Of a DNA stretch of 64,000 nucleotides, positions 34,706 to 43,457 are shown one piece after another. The position numbers and the translations under genes were made by a program. The notes below the pieces were generated by a model. That model was not told the DNA's origin. It searched no databases and was given only the letters and a program-made list of their open reading frames with translations. The number at the start of each line of letters is the position of its first letter. Position 1 is the first letter of the stretch. The stretch spans positions 1,054,001 through 1,118,000 of the forward strand of contig JAXGMQ010000001.1 in NCBI GenBank assembly GCA_040768585.1, written 5' to 3'. The stretch comes from JAXGMQ01 sp040768585. Lineage in GTDB: Bacteria; Caldisericota; Caldisericia; JAAYUI01.

Positions 34706-35467
34706 TTACTCAGCAATTGGCTGGGTGACCATTACCTCGGAGAAGAAATACTCAAGATAGTCATTGTTCCAGGCATCATCATAGCTTTCTGCTGGACCCT
34801 CGGCTGTGCAGATGACTGCGACACCGTCACCAAATTCTGTCTCGGAGATTCTCTCACCTCTGAGTGAGTAGAACAGTTTTCTGCCCTTCCAGTCCTGACC
34901 CTCATTTGTGAAAGAATAGTCTACCCAAACACCAACGGCGTTGGCTGACGTTGTCTTGAACTGACCGCTCTCACCAACCACGAGACCTTCAAGGTTTCCA
35001 ATGTGCTTTGCAAAGTCTTCCTCAAAGTACTCGGTCTGGTTTGCGGAAAGCCCTGGGACAAATTCGTGACCTATCCACCACTTGACCTCTGGCGCTTTGT
35101 CGTACTGGAATGTATGAACGATTCCTGCATCCCATGACTCTTTTGTTTTTGGAAGTTTCGTCCAACCCTCGAAGGCTTGCCCGATCACATCAACTCCCTT
35201 TGCTTCGTAGCAAGTATAAACTTCGGTTGGATGCGGAGCAATCTTCAACTCGCCGATGAGTTCCTTCTCTTTTTCTGGTTTTATCACATCTGTTCTTTCG
35301 CCTGGGTCATTTGTCATAATCTTGCCCTCAAGCGGATTTTTGTCACCAAGATCAACGGTACCATTTGAACCATTTGTGCCGTTATTATCGCCTGTGTCTC
35401 CACAGCTACATCCGACTAAACCGACTGCAATAACGATAAGCAAAGCGATCACGAACGTCTTCTTCAT
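34706..35467 (-). CDS. Lipoprotein of unknown function
   Basis: 253 residues. A classic signal (KKTFVIALLIVIAVGLVGC) ends in the lipobox LVGC, with a second cysteine two residues on. A Gly/Asn/Thr/Asp-rich linker of about 25 residues follows, then a folded domain rich in Trp and Tyr (TKLPKTKESWDAGIVHTFQYD, WWIGHEFVPG). I find no known family. The ribosome binding site (AGGAG, 8 bases before ATG) is strong. It is first or second in a set of lipoprotein genes running leftward to 33524. Confidence 0.72.
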   Translation of the reverse strand: MKKTFVIALLIVIAVGLVGCSCGDTGDNNGTNGSNGTVDLGDKNPLEGKIMTNDPGERTDVIKPEKEKELIGELKIAPHPTEVYTCYEAKGVDVIGQAFEGWTKLPKTKESWDAGIVHTFQYDKAPEVKWWIGHEFVPGLSANQTEYFEEDFAKHIGNLEGLVVGESGQFKTTSANAVGVWVDYSFTNEGQDWKGRKLFYSLRGERISETEFGDGVAVICTAEGPAESYDDAWNNDYLEYFFSEVMVTQPIAE

Positions 35468-35538
35468 TTGATGCTCCTTTCAAAACACAACAAGTCAATT
35501 GTCCATTATAGATTTGGTCAATTTTATTGTCAATCCTA

Positions 35539-36078
35539 CTAGTCTTCCCACCCTCTCTTTGGAGCAAGCAGGAATGAACCCATCATCTCTCTGACATCCT
35601 CGCCCAACATTTCGTCATTCTCTGGGTAGGTTCCCGTAACATAGAACACTCTTCCATCTGTTGCATAGAGGTGTTGAATGATTGTGTATGCCTGACCGTT
35701 TTCGACTTTGTTTATTATTATTTCATATCGCTCTTCTCGTTGAGCCTGCGGGACAAACTCGTACTTGTCAGACACGACGGTGTAGTCCTCCATCTCCTGA
35801 GACACCTTCTCAGCATAGTCCGTTGTTATTTCAGCTATGCGTCCCCATTCGACCTTCAAATCAGACGACGAAATTACTTTCACACCAACTTCAGACGGCC
35901 CACCCTCCGGGTAGATATATATCTTAGTCCTGTCATATTCTTCTGGTTTTTCCAGGATTTTCCAACCATTGAGGGCAGATATTTGAAAGGAATCATTCTT
36001 AACTGTTTGAGAGATATTGGAACCACAAGACACAAAAAAGAGAGACGCAACAAGAACCAACGTAATTAGTTTTTTCAT
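35539..36078 (-). CDS. Small lipoprotein, DcrB/PsbP-like
   Basis: 179 residues with the lipobox FFVSC. The mature part begins with a strand-loop FQISALNGWKIL, has GGPSEVGVKVISSSDL, and ends with a YTIIQHLYATDGRVFYVTGTYPE segment followed by a helix (DVREMMGSFLLAP). This order is characteristic of the DcrB/PsbP (Mog1-like) fold, whose bacterial members are exported proteins of mostly unknown role. The start has a good ribosome binding site (GGAGAAC) and lies 10 bp beyond the tRNA-Ser 3' end, so the gene may be read through from the tRNA promoter. Confidence 0.7.
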   Translation of the reverse strand: MKKLITLVLVASLFFVSCGSNISQTVKNDSFQISALNGWKILEKPEEYDRTKIYIYPEGGPSEVGVKVISSSDLKVEWGRIAEITTDYAEKVSQEMEDYTVVSDKYEFVPQAQREERYEIIINKVENGQAYTIIQHLYATDGRVFYVTGTYPENDEMLGEDVREMMGSFLLAPKRGWED

Positions 36079-36087
36079 GTTCTCCTC

Positions 36088-36171
36088 CGGAAGGAGGGGG
36101 ATTCGAACCCCCGTGAGCTTTCACCCTCTGCATTTCAAGTGCAGCGCCATAGACCACTCGGCCATCCTTCC
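36088..36171 (-). tRNA. tRNA-Ser (anticodon TGA)
   Basis: The minus strand folds as a class II tRNA. The acceptor stem GGAAGGA pairs with TCCTTCC, followed by discriminator G. The D-loop region is TGGCCGAGTGGTCTA. The anticodon stem CTGCA/TGCAG frames the anticodon TGA. A long variable arm (GGGTGAAAGCTC) and a GGGTTCGAATCCC T-arm follow. The CCA end is not encoded. The serine long arm and anticodon agree with its being charged by SerS. Confidence 0.96.
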
Positions 36172-36178
36172 GCACGCC

Positions 36179-36206
36179 ATTTTACATACATTATGTTGCG
36201 TTTCAA
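36179..36206 (-). promoter_or_regulatory. Promoter of tRNA-Ser
   Basis: On the minus strand TTGAAA (36201-36206), 16 bases, TAAAAT (36179-36184). It ends 7 bases before the mature tRNA 5' end, which fits a transcript starting at or near the tRNA. Confidence 0.65.
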
Positions 36207-36230
36207 GACCAAGTTTAAAGAATAGATTCC

Positions 36231-38102
36231 ATGAATTATCCAGATATTATCGTGGTTGGCGCTGGTCATGCCGGCCTTGAGGCTGCTCTTGCTGCAGCCA
36301 GGATTGGCGCAAAGGTGTTGGTCGTAACCATAAACGCTGATGCAATCGCACACATGCCATGTAATCCTGCCATGGGCGGCATGGGCAAGTCTCAGGTTAT
36401 TGCAGAAACATATGCTCTTGGTGGAGTTTCAGGGTTGGTCGCTGAGGAGTCGGCGACGTCAATTAGGCTGCTTGGCACCTCAAAAGGCGCTGCTGTTCAG
36501 TCGGTGCGTGTTCAAGCTGACAGGCACATGTACAGTCTCATCGCGTCCAGATACCTCGAAAACTACGAGAACATAACCATTACGCAGGGACGGGTCGATA
36601 GACTGAATGTTTCTGGCAGGAAGGTTGAATCCGTGTCACTCGAGGACGGAAGGGAATTCAGGTGCCAGAGTGTTGTTCTAACCTGCGGCACATATCTTGG
36701 GGGAAGGGTACATCTCGCCCATGTGTCAAAACCAGGCGGCAGGATGGGTCAACCATCTGCTGACAACCTCTCAACACAACTTGCTGAACTTGGACTTACC
36801 ATCAGGAGATTCAACACAGGAACAACCCCAAGGATTGATTTTAGGAGCCTAAAACTTGACGAATTGAGGATTCAGCATGGTGATTATTTCAAACTCGGAC
36901 TGGTCTCAGAACCAAGGATGTTTCATAACCAACTCCCAAGCTATGTTGGTCAAACAAACGCAAAAACCCAGGAAATCACCAAAAAATACGTCCATCTTGC
37001 GCCATCCGTGCAAGGCAGAATGGTAAGGGTTGGACCACGAACATGCCCATCTCTTGAGGAAAAAGTAAGATGGTTCCCCGACAGGACAGACCACACGTTT
37101 TTCATCGAACCAGAGAGCAGATACACCAACGAAATGTACCTTCAGGGTCTCTACATGAGCATCCCACCGGTGCATCAGATGGAGGTTCTCAAGACTCTCC
37201 CTGGCATGTCAGAGGTCAAGCTGGTAAGACCTGGATATGCAATAGATTACGATTTCATTGACCCACTCACGGTTGATAGAACCCTTAAGAGCAAAGTTAT
37301 CGATAATTTGTACCTTGCTGGACAGATAATCGGAACAACCGGTTACGATGAAGCATCAGCGCTGGGGCTCGTTGCAGGCGCAAACGCGGCACTATCAATA
37401 TCATCTGATAAGGAATTGTCGCTGAGGAGGCATGACGGCTATATCGGCGTTATGATTGATGATCTCACCACAAAAGGTGTAAACGAGCCATATCGGATCA
37501 CCCCGTCACATGTTGAGACTCGAATGTCCCACAGAGCTGACAACGCAATCTTCAGGTTGTTTGACCTTGCTGGCTCGCTAGGTCTTCTGGATTCTGACAG
37601 AAGAGTGGAATTTCAAAAGGTCATTTCCGACAAGGAAAAATGCAAACAATCAATAGAATCCATGTCATTCTATCCAAAAAAGGATTTCAACCGATACCTG
37701 AACTCCATTGGGCTTGGGGATATTGACTCGCCCACTCCTCTATCCGTGCTTTCTCGAAGGCCAGAATTCACTTATGAACACCTTCTCTGCTTCTTGCCGG
37801 GGCTTGAGCATTTATCAGAACGTGCAGTCAAGAGCCACATGGTTGATATCAAGTATGAATCATATCTTATCAGAGAGGCTGCGAGAATCCACGATATCGA
37901 GAGATGGGAGAGATTGAAACTCGCAGAAGATATTGACTATTCATCCATACGAACACTATCCAAACCGGCAAAAGAAAGGTTGTCAGCTGTCAGACCAAAG
38001 ACACTCGGTCAAGCGATGAGAGTGGACGGAGTGAAATACTCCGATATTGAAGTTTTGTCTCAGTATGTTTCACGTGAAACATCTGCAAACGATTGTGAAT
38101 AA
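36231..38102 (+). CDS. mnmG: tRNA uridine-34 5-carboxymethylaminomethyl modification enzyme, FAD subunit
   Basis: 623 residues, normal for MnmG (GidA). It acts with MnmE to add the carboxymethylaminomethyl group at the wobble uridine of several tRNAs. The FAD-binding GAGHAGLEAA at about 10-19 and the family sequence HMPCNPAMGG near 43-52 are present, as are GTYLGGRVH near residue 150 and the C-terminal helical tRNA-binding region with RPxTLGQAxR-like sequence. The last codons contain a perfect parS site (described separately). MnmE and RsmG, often nearby, are not in this window. Confidence 0.97.
   Translation: MNYPDIIVVGAGHAGLEAALAAARIGAKVLVVTINADAIAHMPCNPAMGGMGKSQVIAETYALGGVSGLVAEESATSIRLLGTSKGAAVQSVRVQADRHMYSLIASRYLENYENITITQGRVDRLNVSGRKVESVSLEDGREFRCQSVVLTCGTYLGGRVHLAHVSKPGGRMGQPSADNLSTQLAELGLTIRRFNTGTTPRIDFRSLKLDELRIQHGDYFKLGLVSEPRMFHNQLPSYVGQTNAKTQEITKKYVHLAPSVQGRMVRVGPRTCPSLEEKVRWFPDRTDHTFFIEPESRYTNEMYLQGLYMSIPPVHQMEVLKTLPGMSEVKLVRPGYAIDYDFIDPLTVDRTLKSKVIDNLYLAGQIIGTTGYDEASALGLVAGANAALSISSDKELSLRRHDGYIGVMIDDLTTKGVNEPYRITPSHVETRMSHRADNAIFRLFDLAGSLGLLDSDRRVEFQKVISDKEKCKQSIESMSFYPKKDFNRYLNSIGLGDIDSPTPLSVLSRRPEFTYEHLLCFLPGLEHLSERAVKSHMVDIKYESYLIREAARIHDIERWERLKLAEDIDYSSIRTLSKPAKERLSAVRPKTLGQAMRVDGVKYSDIEVLSQYVSRETSANDCE
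38066..38081. other. parS chromosome-partitioning site
   Basis: TGTTTCACGTGAAACA is an exact match to the canonical 16-bp palindromic ParB-binding sequence. It lies in the last coding bases of mnmG, 19 kb from parB. ParB nucleates here and ParA acts on the spread complex to segregate origins. Confidence 0.95.
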
Positions 38103-38151
38103 ATCATGCTTTTGGGGTAGCTAACAGCAAATAACCACACCAATAAAAACA

Positions 38152-38180
38152 AAAAGGCACCCATATTCTGGGTGCCTTTT
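38152..38180. terminator. Bidirectional Rho-independent terminator
   Basis: AAAAGGCACCCA (38152-38163) pairs with TGGGTGCCTTTT (38169-38180), 5-base loop. It lies between the ends of mnmG and the minus-strand gene at 38194 and can serve both. Confidence 0.9.
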
Positions 38181-38193
38181 CTTTCGAAGCCAA

Positions 38194-38493
38194 TTACTTT
38201 GTTTCGAGTTTCAACACCCAAGATTTTTCGTCCACTTTTTCAAAAATCATGTTTGTTTTGTATTTGAAAACGTCTGGCATTTCATCCTTGAACTCAAGCT
38301 TGTATTGGAAAATCTTTTTCTTTGGCCCCATAGCTTTTGTTTCTTCTGGGTATATAAATGCCTTGTACGCCTTGTCTTCAAATGTCAAATCAAATTCCTC
38401 ACGTTTTGGAAAAAGATTTTCTTTTCCTCTTGGGAGCAACACATATTTGTTCCGTACTTCATCACCTGAAAGTACTTTTGTAAAACCATCCAT
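38194..38493 (-). CDS. Small hypothetical protein
   Basis: 99 residues, with a strong ribosome binding site (AGGAGGTG, 4 bases before ATG). It is rich in Lys, Glu and aromatic residues, with regular short strands (EFDLTFEDKAYKAFIYP, FQYKLEFKDE, SWVLKLETK) suggesting a small beta-sheet or barrel. No cysteine, signal peptide or known motif is present. It is monocistronic, between its own promoter region shared with divergent recO and a clear terminator. I cannot suggest a function. Confidence 0.72.
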   Translation of the reverse strand: MDGFTKVLSGDEVRNKYVLLPRGKENLFPKREEFDLTFEDKAYKAFIYPEETKAMGPKKKIFQYKLEFKDEMPDVFKYKTNMIFEKVDEKSWVLKLETK

Positions 38494-38558
38494 AAAACAC
38501 CTCCTATAAATCTATTTGTCGATTGAAATATACACCATAAACTGTATCATGACAACAA

Positions 38559-39272
38559 GTGAGACACTTCAAGACAAACGCAATAATTTACGCCACAAAG
38601 TCATTCAAAGACCACGATAAATTCTTGTCCCTAATGCAAGAGGATGGGAGGAGGATTGATGCGAAGATTCGCAAGGCTCGACACACAAACACAAAATGGG
38701 GTTCACTCACCGAACCCGTTTCTGTGGTCTCACTTATGCTCTATGAGAAATCCAATCATTATACTGTCACTGGCATTTCACTGATCGAACACTTCGAATC
38801 TATTGACAAGGATTACAAAAAGATGCTTGCCTGCGAAGTGATTGCTGAAACCATAAATAACACCACACCATACGGCGTCGCCGAGGATGGCAACTTTGAT
38901 ATCGTTTATGATATTTTTTCAATTTTAGATAATACTAATGATGCCATTCTTACTATTAACATATTTTTCTCAAAAATTATTTTGGCTGCGGGATACTCAA
39001 TTGACTTAGATTACTGCGGTGTCTGTGGTTCATCTATTGATAATGATTGCTATTTTGATGTCGAGCTTGGGTCAACGCTATGCAATAATTGTCATACTCC
39101 AAATCGTATCTCTCTTCCAAACTTCGCGAGACTTGCCCTAAAAGACATTATTGGTGGTAAGTTGTCGACATATGACAAAAAGTTGATGATTGGAATCAAT
39201 ATACTGCTTGAAAGAATCGTAGAACACCATTTCGGTTTTCGTTCCAGATGCTCTTTACACTTGAGAGAGTGA
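38559..39272 (+). CDS. recO: DNA repair protein RecO
   Basis: 237 residues from a GTG start. The N-terminal OB-fold (KTNAIIYATKSFKDHDKFLSLM, then a KIRKARHTNTKWGSLTEP segment) matches RecO. The central helical region is typical. A zinc-ribbon-like pair of CxxC motifs (CGVC near residue 154, CNNC near 177) is as found in many bacterial RecO proteins. RecO works with RecR and RecF to replace SSB by RecA on gapped DNA. The gene is diverged from the small hypothetical gene and followed 17 bp later by the methyltransferase, so it may head that operon. Confidence 0.88.
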   Translation: MRHFKTNAIIYATKSFKDHDKFLSLMQEDGRRIDAKIRKARHTNTKWGSLTEPVSVVSLMLYEKSNHYTVTGISLIEHFESIDKDYKKMLACEVIAETINNTTPYGVAEDGNFDIVYDIFSILDNTNDAILTINIFFSKIILAAGYSIDLDYCGVCGSSIDNDCYFDVELGSTLCNNCHTPNRISLPNFARLALKDIIGGKLSTYDKKLMIGINILLERIVEHHFGFRSRCSLHLRE

Positions 39273-39289
39273 GGGTAAAATAGCAGCTG

Positions 39290-40114
39290 ATGTCTAAATC
39301 GGGCGTTTTTTTTCTAAAGGTTTTGAATAGTATTTTCCCGAAGAGGGGTTCGCACCCACTTGACCTAGAGAAACGCAATCCCGGTAGCTACGCCGTCTGG
39401 GAATACGAACTCGCCAAGAAAACACTCGAATTTTTTCCAACCGAAGTGCTGAATCTCTCTGATCTCTCAAATTGTCGGGTGCTTGATCTCTGCTGTGGTG
39501 CTGGCGGTAAAACCGTCCTTTTGTCCGAATACAACCCAACAAACGTCGTTGGTATCGACATCAGCTCAGATTTCATAAAAATGGCTAATGACTTCAAAGA
39601 AGAAAAAAAGGCTCAGAATACTCATTTTCATCCCATGGATGCTCACTCTCTTGCTTTCCCAGGTGAAAGTTTTGATTTTGTTTTTTCTTTCGATGCCCTT
39701 GAGCATGTGTCTAATCCAGAACTTTTTCTGAAAGAAGCAAAAAGGGTTTTGAAGCCCGGTGGTAAATTTATTCTATCCTTCACCTCCTGGGGTCGTCATG
39801 ACGGTCACCACATGGCTGATGTCATCAAATTCCCCTGGGCTCACCTACTTTTCTCTGAGAAAACACTCCTTGACTACTACAGGGGTTGCGTTGATGACGA
39901 GAGATTCTTGCTCCGTGCAGGGTCTTTTGATTCAGATAAAATCGCCTATGTCAACAGAATCAGTTCAAAGAATGCAAAGTCATACCTTACCAATTCCGGT
40001 ATGAAAATGATTTACTACAAAACAATCTACTATGAAGGATTGCTTGGCTTACTCGGTAAATTTGGTTTTTCAGAGTGTTTATCAAGAATACACACTGCTG
40101 TATTGGAGGCATAG
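39290..40114 (+). CDS. SAM-dependent class I methyltransferase
   Basis: 274 residues. The SAM-binding motif I is VLDLCCGAGGKTVLL near residues 65-79, with VVGIDIS as the acidic end of strand 2, then FHPMDAHSLAF and the post-motif FDFVFSFDALEHVSNPELFLKEAKRVLKPGG, a Methyltransf_11 pattern. The C-terminal part (about 170-274) is specific to this protein and includes DVIKFPWAHLLFSEKTLL, which may bind substrate. The substrate is unknown. The next gene starts 5 bp after its stop, and the TPR-Lon gene overlaps that one, making a three-gene operon. Confidence 0.85.
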   Translation: MSKSGVFFLKVLNSIFPKRGSHPLDLEKRNPGSYAVWEYELAKKTLEFFPTEVLNLSDLSNCRVLDLCCGAGGKTVLLSEYNPTNVVGIDISSDFIKMANDFKEEKKAQNTHFHPMDAHSLAFPGESFDFVFSFDALEHVSNPELFLKEAKRVLKPGGKFILSFTSWGRHDGHHMADVIKFPWAHLLFSEKTLLDYYRGCVDDERFLLRAGSFDSDKIAYVNRISSKNAKSYLTNSGMKMIYYKTIYYEGLLGLLGKFGFSECLSRIHTAVLEA

Positions 40115-40119
40115 AAAAT

Positions 40120-40878
40120 ATGAAGAGACAAGACAAAGAGCTTATCAGAAACATCAAGGGTAACCCCTCAAAAAAAGACCTGGATTCCATCAAACGTCAG
40201 AAGGAAGAGAAAAAATCCACAGAGAGAAAAAAAAGGAACAGAATTACCTTGTTCACTCTCGCTTCGCTTGTTGGGATTATTCTCATCATCACGCTTGTGG
40301 TTTTCATTTCCAATACCCCACCCTCATCGAGTTCCGTCATTGATGAGCCAGACACCAACGCTGTGTCCCAGTCTAACTCAGCACTTGTTAAAACCTCCCA
40401 GGGAGATTTCACAATTGAACTCTACCCAGAACAAGCTCCCATGACTGTTGAGAATTTCAAGATCGTCATTCAAGATGGTCTCTATAACGGCTCATTTTTT
40501 CATCGTGTAGTGAAAGGTTCGCTCATAGAGTGCGCCATAAACGAAGATGCCCCAAACAGGTTTGGTTTTGATGACAGTATCGACAAAGAGACAAACAACC
40601 TATCACACGAGATGTACATGGTCGCAGCATCAGCCCATGATGACACCAATAACAAAAAGGGGTTCTTCTATATTCTCTCTGGTGACCAGACAAGCTTCGA
40701 CGGAGCCGACACAGTTTTTGGCAAGATTACATCGGGTTTTGATGTTGTTGATGCCATCTCCTCATCTGAGGTTGTCGCCCAGACATCCGACGATGAGATA
40801 TACGATGTCCAGGTTGGAGAATTGAGTAAGCCAAAGGACATAAAGACGGTTGAGATACTGTCCATTGAGCTGTTATGA
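40120..40878 (+). CDS. Membrane-anchored cyclophilin-type prolyl isomerase
   Basis: 252 residues from ATG 40120 with GGAGG 10 bases upstream. A very basic N-terminus (KKSTERKKRNR) is followed by one membrane segment at about 43-63, then a Ser/Pro linker and an extracytoplasmic cyclophilin domain: FTIELYPEQAPMTVENF, GSFFHRVVKGSLIE with the catalytic arginine, GFFYILSGDQ, and GADTVFGKITSGFDVVDAI. The usual GFMIQGGD after the arginine is replaced by GSLIECAIN, removing the conserved glutamine, so isomerase activity may be reduced. It overlaps the TPR-Lon gene by ATGA and probably acts with it or on exported proteins. Confidence 0.87.
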   Translation: MKRQDKELIRNIKGNPSKKDLDSIKRQKEEKKSTERKKRNRITLFTLASLVGIILIITLVVFISNTPPSSSSVIDEPDTNAVSQSNSALVKTSQGDFTIELYPEQAPMTVENFKIVIQDGLYNGSFFHRVVKGSLIECAINEDAPNRFGFDDSIDKETNNLSHEMYMVAASAHDDTNNKKGFFYILSGDQTSFDGADTVFGKITSGFDVVDAISSSEVVAQTSDDEIYDVQVGELSKPKDIKTVEILSIELL

Positions 40879-43373
40879 CGGGACTCGACTGGAAGATACT
40901 CGGTGAATTAGAGGTTGCTTACAATCAGGACAAAAACGACTTCGAGGCTGCTTTTGCCTACCTGACTCACATATCAAAGTTTGAGGAACTAAAGGAGGTT
41001 TTCCTCGAACTTGCAAACGAGATTTACAAAAAGTTTCCGGACAGGTTCAAACTGACGAGCTTTCTTGCTGGATACTTCAAACTCATAGGCGACGCTAAAA
41101 CCTCTATGGAGTACATGGTAAAATCTGTTGAACTCACTCCAGAGAGTGAAACAGATCTCCGTAATAAAATGCTCATCATGAGGGAACTCAATCTTGAGAG
41201 TAAAGCCATTCCAGAGATTGATTCATTTGAGGAAAAACACGGTGTGACAAGTCAAACACTTGTCATGCGTGGCGATTTTTTTGCATACAAGAAGGACTTG
41301 GACAAGGTCTCTGAAATCAGGGATTCTATAAACAATCTTTCCGATGATAGCTCCGACAAGCTTCCAGCGTCTGCCTATCTAAGCATCATTCTCACAGGTA
41401 AAAACAAGGATGAATGGAGCGTTGCTCAGATTCTCATCCTTGAGTCTCTCAAGAAACATCCTGACAACAACTTTGCCTATAACGTCTTATTCTATGGATG
41501 CAAGCTCTTCTCGCCAACACCTGATTTAATGCGAGACATTCTCGATATTGCTCTTGCCTCAGAACGAGACTTATTTATCTATACCGGTCTCTTGAGGATA
41601 TTTATTGATTATGCAATCTTTTTTCCCAATGCGAAGGTTTTCAACAAGCTTGAATCACTGAGCGGTGATGTCGACCATCCCGTTATATCCCTGCTCGAGT
41701 CTCTGTGCCTTTACTTTGACAACTACGGTCTGGCAAGAAGTGTCGTTAACAACTGGCTAGATCCCCAAATTTCCCAATCGGCTGAGTTTATACGAACCAT
41801 CTCACAGATGGCTCAAGGTCTTTCTCAAAGCGCTAAAACCGGTATGGGACTCGGTCCGCCAAAGGGACACTACGCAGAGCTCTCTAGAGAGGAACTCGTA
41901 AAAAAGCTCGATAAAATATCCATCGACTCTCTCAAACAATACGTCAAGATTCACACCTATAACCCCGACTCACACCTCCAAATCGGTATTCTCTTGTCCG
42001 ATTCAAACAATGACGAAGCCAAGACGCATCTCAAGCGCGCTCTTGAACTCAAGCCAAACCTTGTCGCCGCAAAATTCTACCTTGCTAGAATTCTTGACTC
42101 CGAATCAGACGACATTGAGGCTTACGAGCTTTATAAGGAAATTAGTGAATCAAAACCAGAGAACCCCGAACTGTCTGTCGAGTCCATGATCAGAGCATCC
42201 GAGATTGCCATCAAGTTTGGCTGGATTGAAGAGGGTGAGGAGTTTCTTGAAAAAGCCATTGGTGTCATGCCATATGACAATCGTGTCATCACCATGCTTG
42301 CCAAGGTATACCTAAAAGAAGCTAAGATTATTGGTTCTGACTATGCCCTCAATATGGCAATCGATTTCCTGAGGCAGTCGCTTGCGGTCTCACCTGACAA
42401 TATTGAAGCATCGTACTTTCTGGGGACGGCTCTATACCTCAAGAAGGAATTCCTCTCTGCCATCAGAATGTTTACCAGAACTTTCAATGCATCCGCTAGA
42501 TTCAAAACCCAATCAGCCTTCTGGATATCCAGGTGTTACTACCAACTCTACAAAAATCTTCTTTTCTCCAAGAAAGACTTCCTCTTCAAATCCATTGAAT
42601 ACGCAAACTTTCTAAAAAACATTGGCAAGAATGTTCCTCTTGCGCTTGAATATATCGCCCATCTCTACGACGAAGCAAACGACACCGATGCCGCAGAGGC
42701 AATCAGAAAAGAGATTCCTAGCTTTGTAAATCCCTGCCCCAAACCGATACCAGGCAAACCTGGTGAGGCAAACATTTTGGCTGTTTATTCTCCGCAGGTC
42801 GTTCGCCGTGAAGGCAACGGTGCTCCAGAGAAGCTCTTCTCAAGGGGCTCTATGGCCAAGATTGAGGTTTCCTATGTTCAGGGAAAGGGTGACCTCAAAA
42901 TAACCGGTAACCTCGGTGAGTCATACCTTAACAGTGTTCATGTGGCATACACATTCTTCAAGAGGTACCTCGAATCCAAGGGTTTGAGCCAGCACCCCGC
43001 AAAGGACATTCACATTGATGTTCCTGGATGGTTCCCGAAGTTTGACGGCCCTTCAGCTGGTTTGTCAATCGCATGTGCTATGATCTCTGCGTATACCAAC
43101 AAATCCATCCCCACAAACGCAACCATGACAGGCGAAATATCATCAATGGGTAAGGTCATGCCAGTTGGCGGTATCAAGGAAAAGATTGAAGCTACCTACA
43201 ACAAGGGTATTGATTGCATTTTTATCCCAATGGACAACAAATGGGATTATCTCGATATGCTCCTGAAGGACGACCCTTCAAAAATGGCTGAGTCTTGCAA
43301 TGGTCATCTTCCAAACGTGATTTTTGTTGAAGCAATCGAGGAAGTTCTAGACATCATAAGTAGTCACGTCTAA
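40875..43373 (+). CDS. TPR protein fused to a Lon (S16) protease domain, no ATPase
   Basis: 832 residues. Residues 1 to about 630 are helical repeats of TPR type; clear units include DSHLQIGILLSDSNNDEAKTH followed by LKRALELKPNLVAAKFYLARI, and SLAVSPDNIEASYFLGTALYL. Residues about 650-832 are a Lon proteolytic domain: DGPSAGLSIACAM carries the nucleophile Ser727, TGEISSMGKVMPVGGIKEKI carries the catalytic Lys768, and their spacing of 41 matches Lon. The AAA+ module and the N-terminal Lon substrate domain are absent. TPRs probably recognise a partner or substrate, making this an ATP-independent or partner-driven protease. There is no signal peptide. It is last in the operon, followed by a terminator. 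Confidence 0.9.
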   Translation: MTGLDWKILGELEVAYNQDKNDFEAAFAYLTHISKFEELKEVFLELANEIYKKFPDRFKLTSFLAGYFKLIGDAKTSMEYMVKSVELTPESETDLRNKMLIMRELNLESKAIPEIDSFEEKHGVTSQTLVMRGDFFAYKKDLDKVSEIRDSINNLSDDSSDKLPASAYLSIILTGKNKDEWSVAQILILESLKKHPDNNFAYNVLFYGCKLFSPTPDLMRDILDIALASERDLFIYTGLLRIFIDYAIFFPNAKVFNKLESLSGDVDHPVISLLESLCLYFDNYGLARSVVNNWLDPQISQSAEFIRTISQMAQGLSQSAKTGMGLGPPKGHYAELSREELVKKLDKISIDSLKQYVKIHTYNPDSHLQIGILLSDSNNDEAKTHLKRALELKPNLVAAKFYLARILDSESDDIEAYELYKEISESKPENPELSVESMIRASEIAIKFGWIEEGEEFLEKAIGVMPYDNRVITMLAKVYLKEAKIIGSDYALNMAIDFLRQSLAVSPDNIEASYFLGTALYLKKEFLSAIRMFTRTFNASARFKTQSAFWISRCYYQLYKNLLFSKKDFLFKSIEYANFLKNIGKNVPLALEYIAHLYDEANDTDAAEAIRKEIPSFVNPCPKPIPGKPGEANILAVYSPQVVRREGNGAPEKLFSRGSMAKIEVSYVQGKGDLKITGNLGESYLNSVHVAYTFFKRYLESKGLSQHPAKDIHIDVPGWFPKFDGPSAGLSIACAMISAYTNKSIPTNATMTGEISSMGKVMPVGGIKEKIEATYNKGIDCIFIPMDNKWDYLDMLLKDDPSKMAESCNGHLPNVIFVEAIEEVLDIISSHV

Positions 43374-43397
43374 TTTATTTTCATCATTGATTCCAAT

Positions 43398-43430
43398 AAA
43401 AAAACCGCTCATTGTGTGAGCGGTTTTTTT
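43398..43430. terminator. Bidirectional Rho-independent terminator
   Basis: CCGCTCA (43405-43411) pairs with TGAGCGG (43417-43423), 5-base loop, flanked by seven As before and seven Ts after. It serves the TPR-Lon operon and the convergent gene at 43458. Confidence 0.93.
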
Positions 43431-43457
43431 ATGTATGTATAAGTGCTTAAAAACAGA

